NCBI RefSeq assembly: GCF_040215725.1
Contig: NZ_CP157967.1
Coordinates: 3,194,501 to 3,258,500, forward strand
Source: Rhizobium sp. ZPR4
GTDB taxonomy: Bacteria; Pseudomonadota; Alphaproteobacteria; Rhizobiales; Rhizobiaceae
Reading direction: 5' to 3'
DNA length: 64,000 bases
The translations under genes and the position numbers were made by a program. Positions 8,499 to 16,915 of this stretch are shown here, piece by piece (within the stretch, counting starts at the first letter, position 1; every line of letters starts with the position of its first letter). The notes below the pieces were generated by a model. That model worked only from the letters and a program-made list of their open reading frames with translations, did not search any database and had not been told where the DNA came from.

Positions 8499-9512
8499 CT
8501 ATTTGGTGTTCTTGACGAATTCGGTCGTATAGGTCTTCGACAGGTCGATCGTCTTGCCCTGCACGTTCTTTGAAAACTCGGAGAGAACGGCAAGAACGGT
8601 TTTCGGACCATCTTCGGGCATGACGCCATCGGGGGTGAACATGGCCTTGCCGTTTTCGAGCGCCTTCACATAGCCGTCCTTATCACCGACATAGAAGTCT
8701 TTCGGCATCTTGTCGGCGATCTCGGCGGCCGAGTGGGTATTGATGAAATGCAGCGTCTTGACGAAGGCATTCGCAAGCTTCTGCACCTCCTCCTTGTGAT
8801 CCTTGACCCACGACTCTTGCATGTAGAGGGACGCAGCCGGATAGGTTCCACCGAGCACAGCCCTCGTTCCGTCCATCGTGCGCATGTCGATGAGAACCTT
8901 GGCTTCCCCCGTTTTCAAGAGACGCGAGACCGTCGGCTCCGTCGTCATGCCGGCCTGGATGGCATCCTGTTGCATGGCGGCAATGAAAGTCTGACCGGCA
9001 CCGACCGGCACGGAGGTGAATTCCCCGAGCTTCAGGCCGGCCTTGACGGCCAGATATTGCGTCAGGAAGTTGGTCGAAGATCCGAGGCCGGTGACGCCGA
9101 GGCTCTTGCCCTTGAAATCGGCTGGTGACTTGATTTCCGGATGCTTGGCCGACACCAACTCGACCTCGCCGGGCGCCTGGCTGAACTGCACGACGGATTC
9201 GACGAACTTGCCCTTGCCCTGAAGATCGATGCAATGGTCATAGAATCCGACGACACCCTGGACGGCACCTGCGAGCATTTCGTTCTCGGCATCGACGCCG
9301 GCGGGCTCATTGAGAAGCTCGACGTTCAGACCCTCGTCTTTGAAATAGCCGAGCCCTTCGGCAAGCTTGGCCGGCAGATAGATCTGCTTTTCGTAACCGC
9401 CCACCATGATGGAAATCTTGTCGGCCGCCCGTGCCGCCGTTGCCGCAAAACCGGCGGCGGCTACCGCAATGGAAAAAGCCGCGGAATATCTGAGAATGCT
9501 GGATGCACGCAT
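8499..9512 (-). CDS. ABC substrate-binding protein, NMT1/THI5-like (copy 2)
   Basis: A 337-residue tandem paralogue of the previous gene. The signal peptide (about residues 1-29) is different in sequence, but the mature protein shares long identical runs such as ISIMVGGYEKQIYLPAKLAE and MPKDFYVGDKDGY. The ATG at 9512 follows GGAGAGGAGG. The differences cluster in the middle of the protein (after the NFLT stretch and around the VLGGTYP region), which may reflect a changed ligand preference. It lies 251 bases upstream of copy 1 and probably heads the operon. Confidence 0.9.
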   Translation of the reverse strand: MRASSILRYSAAFSIAVAAAGFAATAARAADKISIMVGGYEKQIYLPAKLAEGLGYFKDEGLNVELLNEPAGVDAENEMLAGAVQGVVGFYDHCIDLQGKGKFVESVVQFSQAPGEVELVSAKHPEIKSPADFKGKSLGVTGLGSSTNFLTQYLAVKAGLKLGEFTSVPVGAGQTFIAAMQQDAIQAGMTTEPTVSRLLKTGEAKVLIDMRTMDGTRAVLGGTYPAASLYMQESWVKDHKEEVQKLANAFVKTLHFINTHSAAEIADKMPKDFYVGDKDGYVKALENGKAMFTPDGVMPEDGPKTVLAVLSEFSKNVQGKTIDLSKTYTTEFVKNTK

Positions 9513-9602
9513 GAAGTCCTCCTCTCCATTTGTGTACCGGCGTCGATTGACAACGCACGGTACGCGCTTCCTCCTGAAGCGAGAGAGACATGCACGCCCA
9601 AC

Positions 9603-9620
9603 CTTTCATTGAGCTGAAAG
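9603..9620 (-). promoter_or_regulatory. CTTTCA dyad upstream of binding-protein copy 2
   Basis: CTTTCATTGAGCTGAAAG is a 6-base perfect inverted repeat with a 6-base spacer, 91 bases upstream of the copy 2 start. It shares the ACCTTTCA core with the repeat upstream of copy 1 (8337-8346), suggesting that both genes answer to one regulator. Confidence 0.35.
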
Positions 9621-9781
9621 CAACTCGTTGCCTGTTGGCAGTTCGTTTCGGGACGGTCGTTGCCGCTGACACCCGATCAACGAGAACCGGCTCGCCGTAC
9701 AACGGGAAGCATCACTGCATCTTGGTATTTCCCGTATGACGACTATTTTAGATTGAGCGCTTTGGCTGGGAGAAACCATCG

Positions 9782-10090
9782 ATGAGGATCATTGCCGCAG
9801 CCCTTATTCTGACGGTGATTGCTATAGCCGGGCCGGCATCGGCAATTTCCCGCTACGAGTCGCTCGGCAAAACCTGCACATCGGTGCAGCAACTGATCGC
9901 CGCCGAACGTGCAGTGATATTGCGCTATCCTGCGCCTCGCGGCGGCCCGGTTCTCTACGATCGCTATGTGGCCGACAGCGCGCAATGCGACATATCCGAC
10001 TATGCCGGCCGCAGCTACGTGCCGACGAGGGATAACCCGGTTTGCCCCGTCTATAATTGCAAGCCGTCCTCCGTCTTCAATCCGCATTGA
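9782..10090 (+). CDS. Small secreted protein, unknown function
   Basis: A 102-residue protein with a clear Sec signal peptide (MRIIAAALILTVIAIAGPASA, cleavage near residue 21). The mature part of about 80 residues has four cysteines (in KTCTSV, AQCDIS, PVCPVYNC), consistent with two periplasmic disulfides. I do not recognise a named family. It stands alone between the divergent transporter operon and the XRE regulator gene. The coding potential is supported by the signal peptide and spaced cysteines rather than by homology. Confidence 0.65.
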   Translation: MRIIAAALILTVIAIAGPASAISRYESLGKTCTSVQQLIAAERAVILRYPAPRGGPVLYDRYVADSAQCDISDYAGRSYVPTRDNPVCPVYNCKPSSVFNPH

Positions 10091-10124
10091 CGCGAATCGG
10101 CTTTTCTGCGGTTTATGCGTGTAC

Positions 10125-10180
10125 GGAGTTACAAAACTTAACATAAAAAGACTTTTAGTTGAACTCCACCCACATTTAAC
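10125..10180. promoter_or_regulatory. AT-rich promoter region of the XRE regulator gene
   Basis: An unusually AT-rich stretch lies 100-150 bases upstream of the regulator gene, bounded by GGAGTT (10125) and AACTCC (10162) as inverted arms. This suits a promoter with a regulatory dyad, perhaps for autoregulation; no precise operator can be assigned. Confidence 0.3.
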
Positions 10181-10276
10181 GCACATTTTGCGGGCAGATA
10201 GAGCACGCGCCCTTTATCATGAAGGGTCAAAGTATGGTGTAGTCCACCAGCCCTATATGAATAAGGAGATTGCGCA

Positions 10277-10735
10277 GTGAGTGCAAAAGTACCGAACCCG
10301 ATCGATGCCTATGTAGGCTCTCGCGTGCGCACGCGCCGTCTTATGCTTGGCATGAGCCAGGAGCGGCTTGCCGAACAGATCGGCGTGACGTTTCAGCAGG
10401 TACAAAAATACGAAAAGGGCACCAATCGTATCGGCGCAAGCCGGCTGCAGGCCATCGCCAGCGTGCTCGCCGTACCGGTTGCCTTCTTCTTCCAGCAGGA
10501 CAATTCGCAGCCGCTGAACACCGATGGCCTCGGCGCAATCAACGGCCTTGAGGATCTGTCGGATTTCCTGACGTCCAAAGAAGGCCTGAGCCTCAACAAG
10601 GCGTTCATGAAGATCAACGATCCGAGCGTTCGCCAGTCGGTGCTGACGCTGATCAAATCGCTGGCAAATACTTCCGACGTATTGCCGGATCACCTTCCGC
10701 GCGCATCAAACGTATCGGTCGGCCTGCGCAACTAG
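10277..10735 (+). CDS. XRE-family transcriptional regulator (PraR/PhrR-like)
   Basis: A 152-residue regulator with a Cro/C1-type helix-turn-helix at about residues 15-70 (RTRRLMLGMSQERLAEQIGV, then FQQVQKYEKGTNRIGASRL). This helix sequence closely matches the PraR/PhrR group of rhizobia, which control quorum-sensing, attachment or stress genes; several paralogues exist per genome, so no symbol is given. The start is GTG, fixed by AAGGAG eight bases upstream. The C-terminal part, after VAFFF, is acidic and lacks a recognisable domain. It is monocistronic. Confidence 0.88.
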   Translation: MSAKVPNPIDAYVGSRVRTRRLMLGMSQERLAEQIGVTFQQVQKYEKGTNRIGASRLQAIASVLAVPVAFFFQQDNSQPLNTDGLGAINGLEDLSDFLTSKEGLSLNKAFMKINDPSVRQSVLTLIKSLANTSDVLPDHLPRASNVSVGLRN

Positions 10736-11066
10736 AGCCTAAGCTCCCACCGAACATTTCAACTCGGCCAGCCCGGCATCGACTGAAATCAAGCTGAAAG
10801 GTCGATGTCCTGGCGACACGAAAATCTCGCTGATAGCGGAAATACCGGGCCGGCTTTGGACGCAAATGTTCGACGCGACGCCCCTCCCTATCCTTTGCAT
10901 GACGTATTTCACGCCCTGAAATTGCAAAATCAAAATTTTGCCGCAATCACGCATCGTGTCACGCCGCATGTCACGCGCCAAGCTGCAAAACTTTCGTTAC
11001 GGTTTGCTCATGTTCCCGGCCAGACACGATTCGTCTGTCGGGAACGGGGGCAATAGAGGGTACGAA
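10736..11066. other. Intergenic region with a GCAAAAT dyad
   Basis: This 331-base stretch has no convincing gene. It contains the inverted repeat GCAAAAT-CAAA-ATTTTGC (10924-10941), about 125 bases upstream of the next small gene, which could be an operator. A GC-rich run follows up to the GAGGG ribosome site of that gene. Nothing else was recognised. Confidence 0.5.
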
Positions 11067-11306
11067 ATGACAGCAGCACTTCCGATCGACGCATCATACC
11101 AGGATCCGGACTCGCTCAAGGAACTGGCATCAATCGCTCGGCTCATCACTTATGCACGGCAGAGCGCCAAGAACCTGAATGCGGAATTCCCGGTCTGGTG
11201 CCTGGATTTGGCACTCGGGGCCGTGCTGCAGGAAATGTATGAAAATGGCTTGCCCAATCCCTTGTTCGAAGAGGGAACGGACACAGCAAACGTGGTGGCA
11301 CACTGA
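11067..11306 (+). CDS. Small cytoplasmic protein, unknown function
   Basis: A 79-residue protein beginning MTAALPIDASY, preceded by AGAGGG 5-10 bases upstream. It has no signal peptide or membrane segment; the middle (LKELASIARLITYARQSAKN) predicts amphipathic helix. A good terminator follows 38 bases after the stop, supporting a real transcription unit. I do not recognise the family. Confidence 0.6.
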   Translation: MTAALPIDASYQDPDSLKELASIARLITYARQSAKNLNAEFPVWCLDLALGAVLQEMYENGLPNPLFEEGTDTANVVAH

Positions 11307-11343
11307 ATTAAAGTAATCCCGGCCTTTGCCGGATACGGAACGG

Positions 11344-11378
11344 TGCCGGTATGGCTCAGCAGCCATATCGGCATTTTT
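11344..11378 (+). terminator. Rho-independent terminator after the 79-residue gene
   Basis: TGCCGGTATGGCT (11344-11356) pairs with AGCCATATCGGCA (11361-11373) with one G-T wobble, followed by TTTTTCTTTT. Confidence 0.75.
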
Positions 11379-11513
11379 CTTTTGTCAGCCGGGATTGTCG
11401 GGACAACAGGCCGAAAGCAGGTCGCGCCAAAGTCTGCAGCGGCCTTGCGACAAAAACATGCGCAAACTCAAGGACCCAAACGCGGACGCGAATCCGAAAG
11501 ATCGCGATGCGCC

Positions 11514-12227
11514 TCAGCGACCGGCTTTGCGCGGCTGGACGCCCGCGGTAAAAATCGCGATGCAATGGCGCACATGGCGCAACCGCGTTTCGCGGTCCGT
11601 CCAATCCTTCGGATGGCCCGGCCTCGAAATCATCGCATCGAAGATCATGCTCATCAACATGCGCGCGCCGCTTGCCGGATCAGCAATTTCGATCAGGCCA
11701 CGCCGCTGCTGTTCGATAAGCCAATCCGCCAGCATCCGCTGTGATTGTCTGGCGCCATAAGTGTGCATCAGCGTCGCGATCTCCGGAGATTGCTGCGATT
11801 CGCTGATGGCAAGGTGAATGAAGGCGTCCCGTTCGCGCTCCTGGTCTTCATCGATGTCGATCATGAATATCAGCTCGAGCGCCTTGTCGAACGGCAAATT
11901 CTCATCCGCAGGCCGCGGCAAGGCCAGCATGGATGCACGATGCTCGGCAATAATGGCTGTGAAGAGATCGGTCTTGCTTGGAAACAACCTGTAGAGGGTC
12001 TGCTTAGAAATCCGGCATCGGGCAGCAACCAGATCCATAGTTGTGCCGCCGTAACCCAGCTCGTAGAAGGTCGCGCGCGCCTCCGCAACGATCTCCGCGC
12101 GGCGCGCATCGTCGTTCACAGTCTTCGGACGACCGCGAGGGCGGCGCTTGGCGACCTGATCGGCCTTGGCTGTTCGTTCCTTTGTCAGCACACCGTCTTG
12201 ACCCCAACAGCCGAATACGATTGACAT
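11514..12227 (-). CDS. TetR-family repressor of the adjacent RND efflux operon
   Basis: A 237-residue TetR/AcrR regulator: N-terminal helix-turn-helix at about residues 42-88 (RRAEIVAEARATFYELGYGG, then ISKQTLYRLFPSKTDLF) and a variable ligand-binding C-terminal part. A basic stretch KRRPRGRPK precedes the DNA-binding domain. The ATG at 12227 falls close to the putative operator; an in-frame GTG at 12191 would give 225 residues and is also plausible. It is divergent from the adaptor/RND pair, with 65 bases between the starts, the usual layout for a local efflux repressor. Confidence 0.88.
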   Translation of the reverse strand: MSIVFGCWGQDGVLTKERTAKADQVAKRRPRGRPKTVNDDARRAEIVAEARATFYELGYGGTTMDLVAARCRISKQTLYRLFPSKTDLFTAIIAEHRASMLALPRPADENLPFDKALELIFMIDIDEDQERERDAFIHLAISESQQSPEIATLMHTYGARQSQRMLADWLIEQQRRGLIEIADPASGARMLMSMIFDAMISRPGHPKDWTDRETRLRHVRHCIAIFTAGVQPRKAGR

Positions 12228-12235
12228 TTGAAGCA

Positions 12236-12254
12236 GTACAAATATTTTCTGTAC
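12236..12254. promoter_or_regulatory. Putative TetR operator in the divergent promoter
   Basis: GTACA and TGTAC form a perfect inverted repeat with a 9-base AT-rich spacer between the TetR gene and the efflux genes; another GTAC lies 9 bases further on. The position would let one repressor control both directions. Confidence 0.45.
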
Positions 12255-12292
12255 GACTTGGTACTATAAATAAGGCAACAGGAAATAGCAAC

Positions 12293-13597
12293 GTGCGAAA
12301 GCTCGCCCCTCCCACTTCTGCACTCGCATCTCCAGTGATATCCGCCCGCCTTTCGGTTGGCCGCGGCTCGCTGACCGCCGCCGGAATTGTCGCTGCGATG
12401 TTGCTGGCAAGCTGCAACCAGCAGAATTCCGCCCAGAACACTACTCCCGTCGTCAAGACGGAAGTCAGCGCAATGGCGCTGCATCCGCAATCCGTCGCCA
12501 TCACCGCCGAACTGCCTGGCCGCACCAGCGCCTACCTCGTCGCCGAAGTGCGGCCGCAGGTCGGTGGCATCATCCGCAGCCGCAACTTCAAGGAAGGCAG
12601 CGAGGTCAACGCGGGCGATGTCCTCTACGAGATCGATCCGGCCTCCTTCCAGGCATCCTATGACAGCGCCACTGCCGCCCTGCAAAAGGCGGAAGGAGCC
12701 GTGCCCAGCGCCCAGTCGAAAGTAGATCGCTATAAGAGCCTGACGGCGCAGGACGCGGTCAGCAAGCAAAATCTGGATGACGCACTTTCCACTTTGGCTC
12801 AGGCGAATGCCGACGTGGCATCGGCGAGAGCCGCCCTGGAGACGGCGCGTATCAATCTCAACTACACCAAGATGCGCGCGCCGATCGGCGGCCGCGTCGA
12901 TGCTTCGGCCGTCACGGTCGGCGCCCTCGTCACTGCCGAGCAAACGACGGCGCTGACCACCATTCGTCAGCTCGATCCGATCAATGTCGATGTGACACAG
13001 TCGAGCACCAATCTGCTCGAATTCCGCCGCGCCGTCACCGACGGCCGGCTGAAGACAAGCGGCGACAATGTCTCCGTGCATCTGACGCTTGAAGACGGCA
13101 GCCAATACAAGGAAACCGGCAAGCTGGAGTTTGCGGAATCCTCCGTCGCCGAAGCCGTCGGCACCATTACCGTCCGCGCCGTCTTCCCCAATCCCGACCG
13201 TGTTCTGCTGCCCGGCATGTATGTGCGCGCGACTATTCAGGAAGGCATTGCCGAAAACAGCTTCCTGGTGCCGCAGCGCGCCGTGACGCGCAACACGAAG
13301 GGCGAACCGATCGCCATGTTCGTGACAGCCGAGGGCAAGGTGCAGCAGCGGGTCTTGAAGGTGGAGCGCAGCATCGGCAACAGCTGGCTCGTCAATCAAG
13401 GGGTCGCCGACGGCGATCGCGTTGTCGTCGAAGGCGTCCAGCGCATCCGCGACGGGCAGGAAGTCAATGTCTCTCCTGTGACCATCGATGATGCGACCGG
13501 CGAATTAAAGCAGGCCGCAGCCGACAGCAAGCCGTCAACGGAGCAGGCCGGGTTGGAAAAGACAGATACCAAAGCCGCCTCCGGCGCTCAGAAGTGA
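12293..13597 (+). CDS. RND efflux membrane-fusion lipoprotein (AcrA/MexA type)
   Basis: A 434-residue periplasmic adaptor. A lipobox LASC with Cys41 follows a hydrophobic stretch, so the mature protein should be lipid-anchored. Biotinyl-lipoyl halves (VRPQVGGIIRSRNFKEGSEV and LNYTKMRAPIGGRVDASAVT) flank a coiled-coil hairpin (about residues 140-190), followed by beta-barrel and membrane-proximal domains. The start is GTG with AGGAA eight bases upstream. It ends 9 bases before the pump gene. It links the RND pump to an outer-membrane channel not encoded here. The C-terminal 30 residues are Lys/Ala/Ser-rich and probably disordered. Confidence 0.92.
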   Translation: MRKLAPPTSALASPVISARLSVGRGSLTAAGIVAAMLLASCNQQNSAQNTTPVVKTEVSAMALHPQSVAITAELPGRTSAYLVAEVRPQVGGIIRSRNFKEGSEVNAGDVLYEIDPASFQASYDSATAALQKAEGAVPSAQSKVDRYKSLTAQDAVSKQNLDDALSTLAQANADVASARAALETARINLNYTKMRAPIGGRVDASAVTVGALVTAEQTTALTTIRQLDPINVDVTQSSTNLLEFRRAVTDGRLKTSGDNVSVHLTLEDGSQYKETGKLEFAESSVAEAVGTITVRAVFPNPDRVLLPGMYVRATIQEGIAENSFLVPQRAVTRNTKGEPIAMFVTAEGKVQQRVLKVERSIGNSWLVNQGVADGDRVVVEGVQRIRDGQEVNVSPVTIDDATGELKQAAADSKPSTEQAGLEKTDTKAASGAQK

Positions 13598-13606
13598 GGT
13601 GGTTCA

Positions 13607-16600
13607 ATGTCTCGTTTCTTCATTGACCGGCCGATCTTTGCCTGGGTTATCGCCATCGTCATCATGCTGGCGGGTGCGCTGTCGATCTTCACCCTGTCGA
13701 TCTCGCAATATCCGCAGATCGCACCGACAACGGTGAGCATTTCCGCGACCTATTCGGGCGCAGACGCCGCAACCGTCGAAAACTCGGTGACCAAGGTCAT
13801 CGAGCAGGGCATGACCGGCATCGATAATCTTGACTACATGACCTCGACGTCGACCTCGACCGGCCAGGCATCGATCTCGCTGACCTTTAACAACAAGGCG
13901 GATTCGGACGTTGCGCAGATGCAGGTGCAGAACAAGCTGCAGCTCGTCACCGCGCAATTGCCGACGACGGTCCAGACAAGCGGTATCGTCGTTTCCAAAT
14001 CGACTTCGAACTTCCTCATGGTCGTCGGTTTCGTATCGAAGGACGGCAAGCTCAATTCAAACGACCTCGCCGACTACGTTTCGAGCACGCTCAACGATAC
14101 GCTGAAACGTATCGAAGGCGTTGGCAACACGCAGATTTTCGGCTCCGGATACGCCATGCGCATCTGGGTCGATCCCGACAAACTCGCCAAGTATCAGCTG
14201 ATGGTGAGCGACGTCACCACCGCGATCCAGGCACAGAATTCACAGGTTTCGGCCGGTCAGCTCGGTGCCCTGCCGCAACGCAAGGGTCAACAGCTGAACG
14301 CGACGGTAACCGCCAAAAGCCGCCTGCAGACGCCTGAGCAATTCGAAAACATCATCCTGAAGAGCCAGTCCAACGGCTCGCTCGTCCGTCTCAACGATGT
14401 CGCCACCGTCGAGCTCGGAGCGGAAAGCTACACGACGTCGAGCACCTATAACGGTCATCCTTCGGCCGGTCTTGCCGTCATGCTCGCCTCCGGCGCGAAT
14501 GCCATCAACACGGCGGAAGCGGTCAGAACGGCCATCAACAATCTGAGCCAGACCCTGCCGCCGAACGTCGAAGTGGTCTATCCCTACGATACGACGCCCT
14601 TCGTGAAGCTGTCGATCGAGGACGTGGTCAAGACGCTGTTCGAAGCCATCGTGCTCGTCTTCATCGTCATGTTCGTCTTCCTGCAGAACATCCGCGCCAC
14701 GCTGATCCCGACGCTCGCCGTCCCGGTCGTCCTGCTCGGCACCTTCGGCGTGCTGGCGCTCTTCGGATACTCGATCAATACATTGACCATGTTCGGCATG
14801 GTGCTCGCCATCGGCCTGTTGGTCGATGACGCCATCGTCGTCGTCGAGAACGTCGAACGCGTCATGGAGGAAGAGGGATTGTCGCCGCGCGAGGCGACGA
14901 TCAAGTCGATGCAGGAAATCACCGGCGCGCTGATCGGCATCGCCACGGTCTTGTCGGCCGTGTTCATTCCGATGGCCTTCTTCTCCGGTTCGGTCGGCAT
15001 CATCTACCGCCAGTTCTCGGTGACGATCGTCTCGGCCATGGTGTTGTCGGTCATCGTCGCTCTGATCCTGACCCCAGCCCTTTGCGCCACTATTCTCAGA
15101 AAGCCCAAGCATGGGGCGAAGGAAAAGGGCGCCTTCGGCTGGTTCAACCGCAACTTCGAGCGGGCGACGCATCGCTACCAGCGCGGCGTGCACGGCATGA
15201 TCCGCCTGAGCATCGTCTTCCTGCTCATCTTCGTCGTCATCGGCGGCGGCGTTGCCTACCTCTTCAATCGTCTTCCGAGTTCCTTCTTGCCGGATGAAGA
15301 CCAGGGCATCCTTCTGACGGCGATCCAGCTACCCCCGGGTGCGACGGATTCCCGAACCTGGACCGTGCTTAACCAGGTCAAGGACTACTATCTCAACAAC
15401 GAGAAGGATTATGTCGAAGGTGCGTTTGCCGTCGCAGGTTTCGGCTTCAGCGGCCAGGGCCAGAACGTCGGTATTGTCTTCGTCCGATTGAAGGACTTCG
15501 ATCAGCGCAAGACGCCGCAGTCGAAGGCTCAGGCCATTGCCGGCCGTGCGATGGGCGCCTTCTCGAAGATCAAGGACGGCAGCGTCTTCGCACTGGCTCC
15601 GCCGGCAATCCCCGGCTTCGGCAGCTCGAGCGGTTTCGACTTCTTCATCAAGGATATCAATGGCGCCGGCCATGCCGCACTCATCCAGGCGCGCAACCAG
15701 TTGCTCGGCGCCGCCGCCAAGAATCCGAAGCTCTTCGGCACCCGTCCGAATGGACAGGAAGATACGCCGCAATATTCTGTCAACATCGATCAGGAAAAGG
15801 CGAGCGCGCTCAATATCACGCTCTCTGACATCGACACGACGCTATCGACGGCGTGGGGCGGCACCTACGTCAACGACTTCATCGACCGCGGCCGCGTCAA
15901 GAAGGTTTACGTGCAGGCGGATAAGGACTTCCGCATGCAGCCGGAGGACTTCGGCCGCTGGTATGTGCGTAACTCCGGTGGCGACATGGTGCCGTTCTCG
16001 GCCTTCTCGAACGGCGAATGGACCTATGGTTCGCCGCGTCTGGAACGCTATAACGGCTCGTCGGCCGTCGAAATCCAGGGCTCGGCCGCACCGGGGGTCT
16101 CCTCGGGTGATGCCATGAACGAGATCGACAGGATCATGGCGACCCTGCCGCCCGGCTTCAGCCATGAGTGGACCAGCCTGTCGGCCCAGGAAAAGCTCTC
16201 CGGCAATCAGGCAAGCCAGCTCTATGCGATCTCGATCCTCGTCGTCTTCCTGGCGCTCGCCGCCCTTTATGAAAGCTGGTCGATCCCACTCGCCGTCATG
16301 CTGTCGGTGCCGATCGGCATCTTCGGCGCGCTCTTGGCCGCGACCCTGTTTGGCCAGTCGAACGACGTCTATTTCAAGGTCGGTCTGCTGACGACCATCG
16401 GCCTGGCGGCCAAGAACGCCATCCTGATCGTCGAATTCGCCATCGAACAGCAGAACCAGGGTAAGAACCTGATCGACGCGACGCTGGTGGCGGCCCGTCA
16501 GCGCCTGCGGCCGATCCTGATGACCTCGCTTGCCTTCATCCTCGGCGTGCTGCCGCTGGCGATCGCCAATGGGGCCGGCTCCGGCAGCCAGAACTCGATC

Positions 16601-16756
16601 GGCATCGGCGTCATGGGCGGTATGATCTCGGCGACCGTCCTCGGCGTCTTCTTCATCCCGCTGCTCTTCGTCTCCGTCCGCCGTATCTTCAAAGGCAGGG
16701 TCGGCCCGGTGACGACGCAGGAGACGCCAGCGCCCGATAGCGGCACCACGCACTAA
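13607..16756 (+). CDS. RND multidrug efflux pump, HAE1 family (AcrB-like)
   Basis: A 1049-residue inner-membrane proton/drug antiporter of the usual AcrB length. The N-terminus [17 protein letters not shown] is classic HAE1. The proton-relay Asp pair lies in TM4 ([20 protein letters not shown]) and the pump has the two large periplasmic loops and twelve helices of the family. It follows the lipoprotein adaptor gene by 9 bases, and a strong terminator follows, so the two form one operon under the divergent TetR gene. Substrates are unknown. Confidence 0.95.
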   Translation: MSRFFIDRPIFAWVIAIVIMLAGALSIFTLSISQYPQIAPTTVSISATYSGADAATVENSVTKVIEQGMTGIDNLDYMTSTSTSTGQASISLTFNNKADSDVAQMQVQNKLQLVTAQLPTTVQTSGIVVSKSTSNFLMVVGFVSKDGKLNSNDLADYVSSTLNDTLKRIEGVGNTQIFGSGYAMRIWVDPDKLAKYQLMVSDVTTAIQAQNSQVSAGQLGALPQRKGQQLNATVTAKSRLQTPEQFENIILKSQSNGSLVRLNDVATVELGAESYTTSSTYNGHPSAGLAVMLASGANAINTAEAVRTAINNLSQTLPPNVEVVYPYDTTPFVKLSIEDVVKTLFEAIVLVFIVMFVFLQNIRATLIPTLAVPVVLLGTFGVLALFGYSINTLTMFGMVLAIGLLVDDAIVVVENVERVMEEEGLSPREATIKSMQEITGALIGIATVLSAVFIPMAFFSGSVGIIYRQFSVTIVSAMVLSVIVALILTPALCATILRKPKHGAKEKGAFGWFNRNFERATHRYQRGVHGMIRLSIVFLLIFVVIGGGVAYLFNRLPSSFLPDEDQGILLTAIQLPPGATDSRTWTVLNQVKDYYLNNEKDYVEGAFAVAGFGFSGQGQNVGIVFVRLKDFDQRKTPQSKAQAIAGRAMGAFSKIKDGSVFALAPPAIPGFGSSSGFDFFIKDINGAGHAALIQARNQLLGAAAKNPKLFGTRPNGQEDTPQYSVNIDQEKASALNITLSDIDTTLSTAWGGTYVNDFIDRGRVKKVYVQADKDFRMQPEDFGRWYVRNSGGDMVPFSAFSNGEWTYGSPRLERYNGSSAVEIQGSAAPGVSSGDAMNEIDRIMATLPPGFSHEWTSLSAQEKLSGNQASQLYAISILVVFLALAALYESWSIPLAVMLSVPIGIFGALLAATLFGQSNDVYFKVGLLTTIGLAAKNAILIVEFAIEQQNQGKNLIDATLVAARQRLRPILMTSLAFILGVLPLAIANGAGSGSQNSIGIGVMGGMISATVLGVFFIPLLFVSVRRIFKGRVGPVTTQETPAPDSGTTH

Positions 16757-16813
16757 ATAAACGCCGCCCGCCCTCAGCATCGAGAAGCGGGTGGTTTTAA
16801 TCCAGACTCGAAC

Positions 16814-16844
16814 AAAAGGCTCCGGTGTAACACCGGAGCCTTTT
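16814..16844. terminator. Bidirectional terminator between converging efflux operons
   Basis: AAAAGGCTCCGGTG, loop TAA, then CACCGGAGCCTTTT: a perfect 14-base stem with A/T-rich ends on both sides. It lies between the plus-strand RND gene and the end of the minus-strand MdtABC-like operon. Confidence 0.9.
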
Positions 16845-16915
16845 GCTTTCCTGGCTCAATGGGAATCGGAAACAGCGGCAGGAACAAGATCTGCAATGCG
16901 TAAGCTGGGACCGTT

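Noticed and set aside
9513..9781. Possible TPP riboswitch upstream of the NMT1/THI5-like binding protein
   Set aside because: NMT1-like proteins sometimes carry thiamine precursors, but I found no CUGAGA/ACCUGAUC-type thi-box on the minus strand.
14240..15193. Long minus-strand frame within the first RND pump gene
   Set aside because: Low-complexity Asp/Arg/His product, antisense to an intact HAE1 gene.
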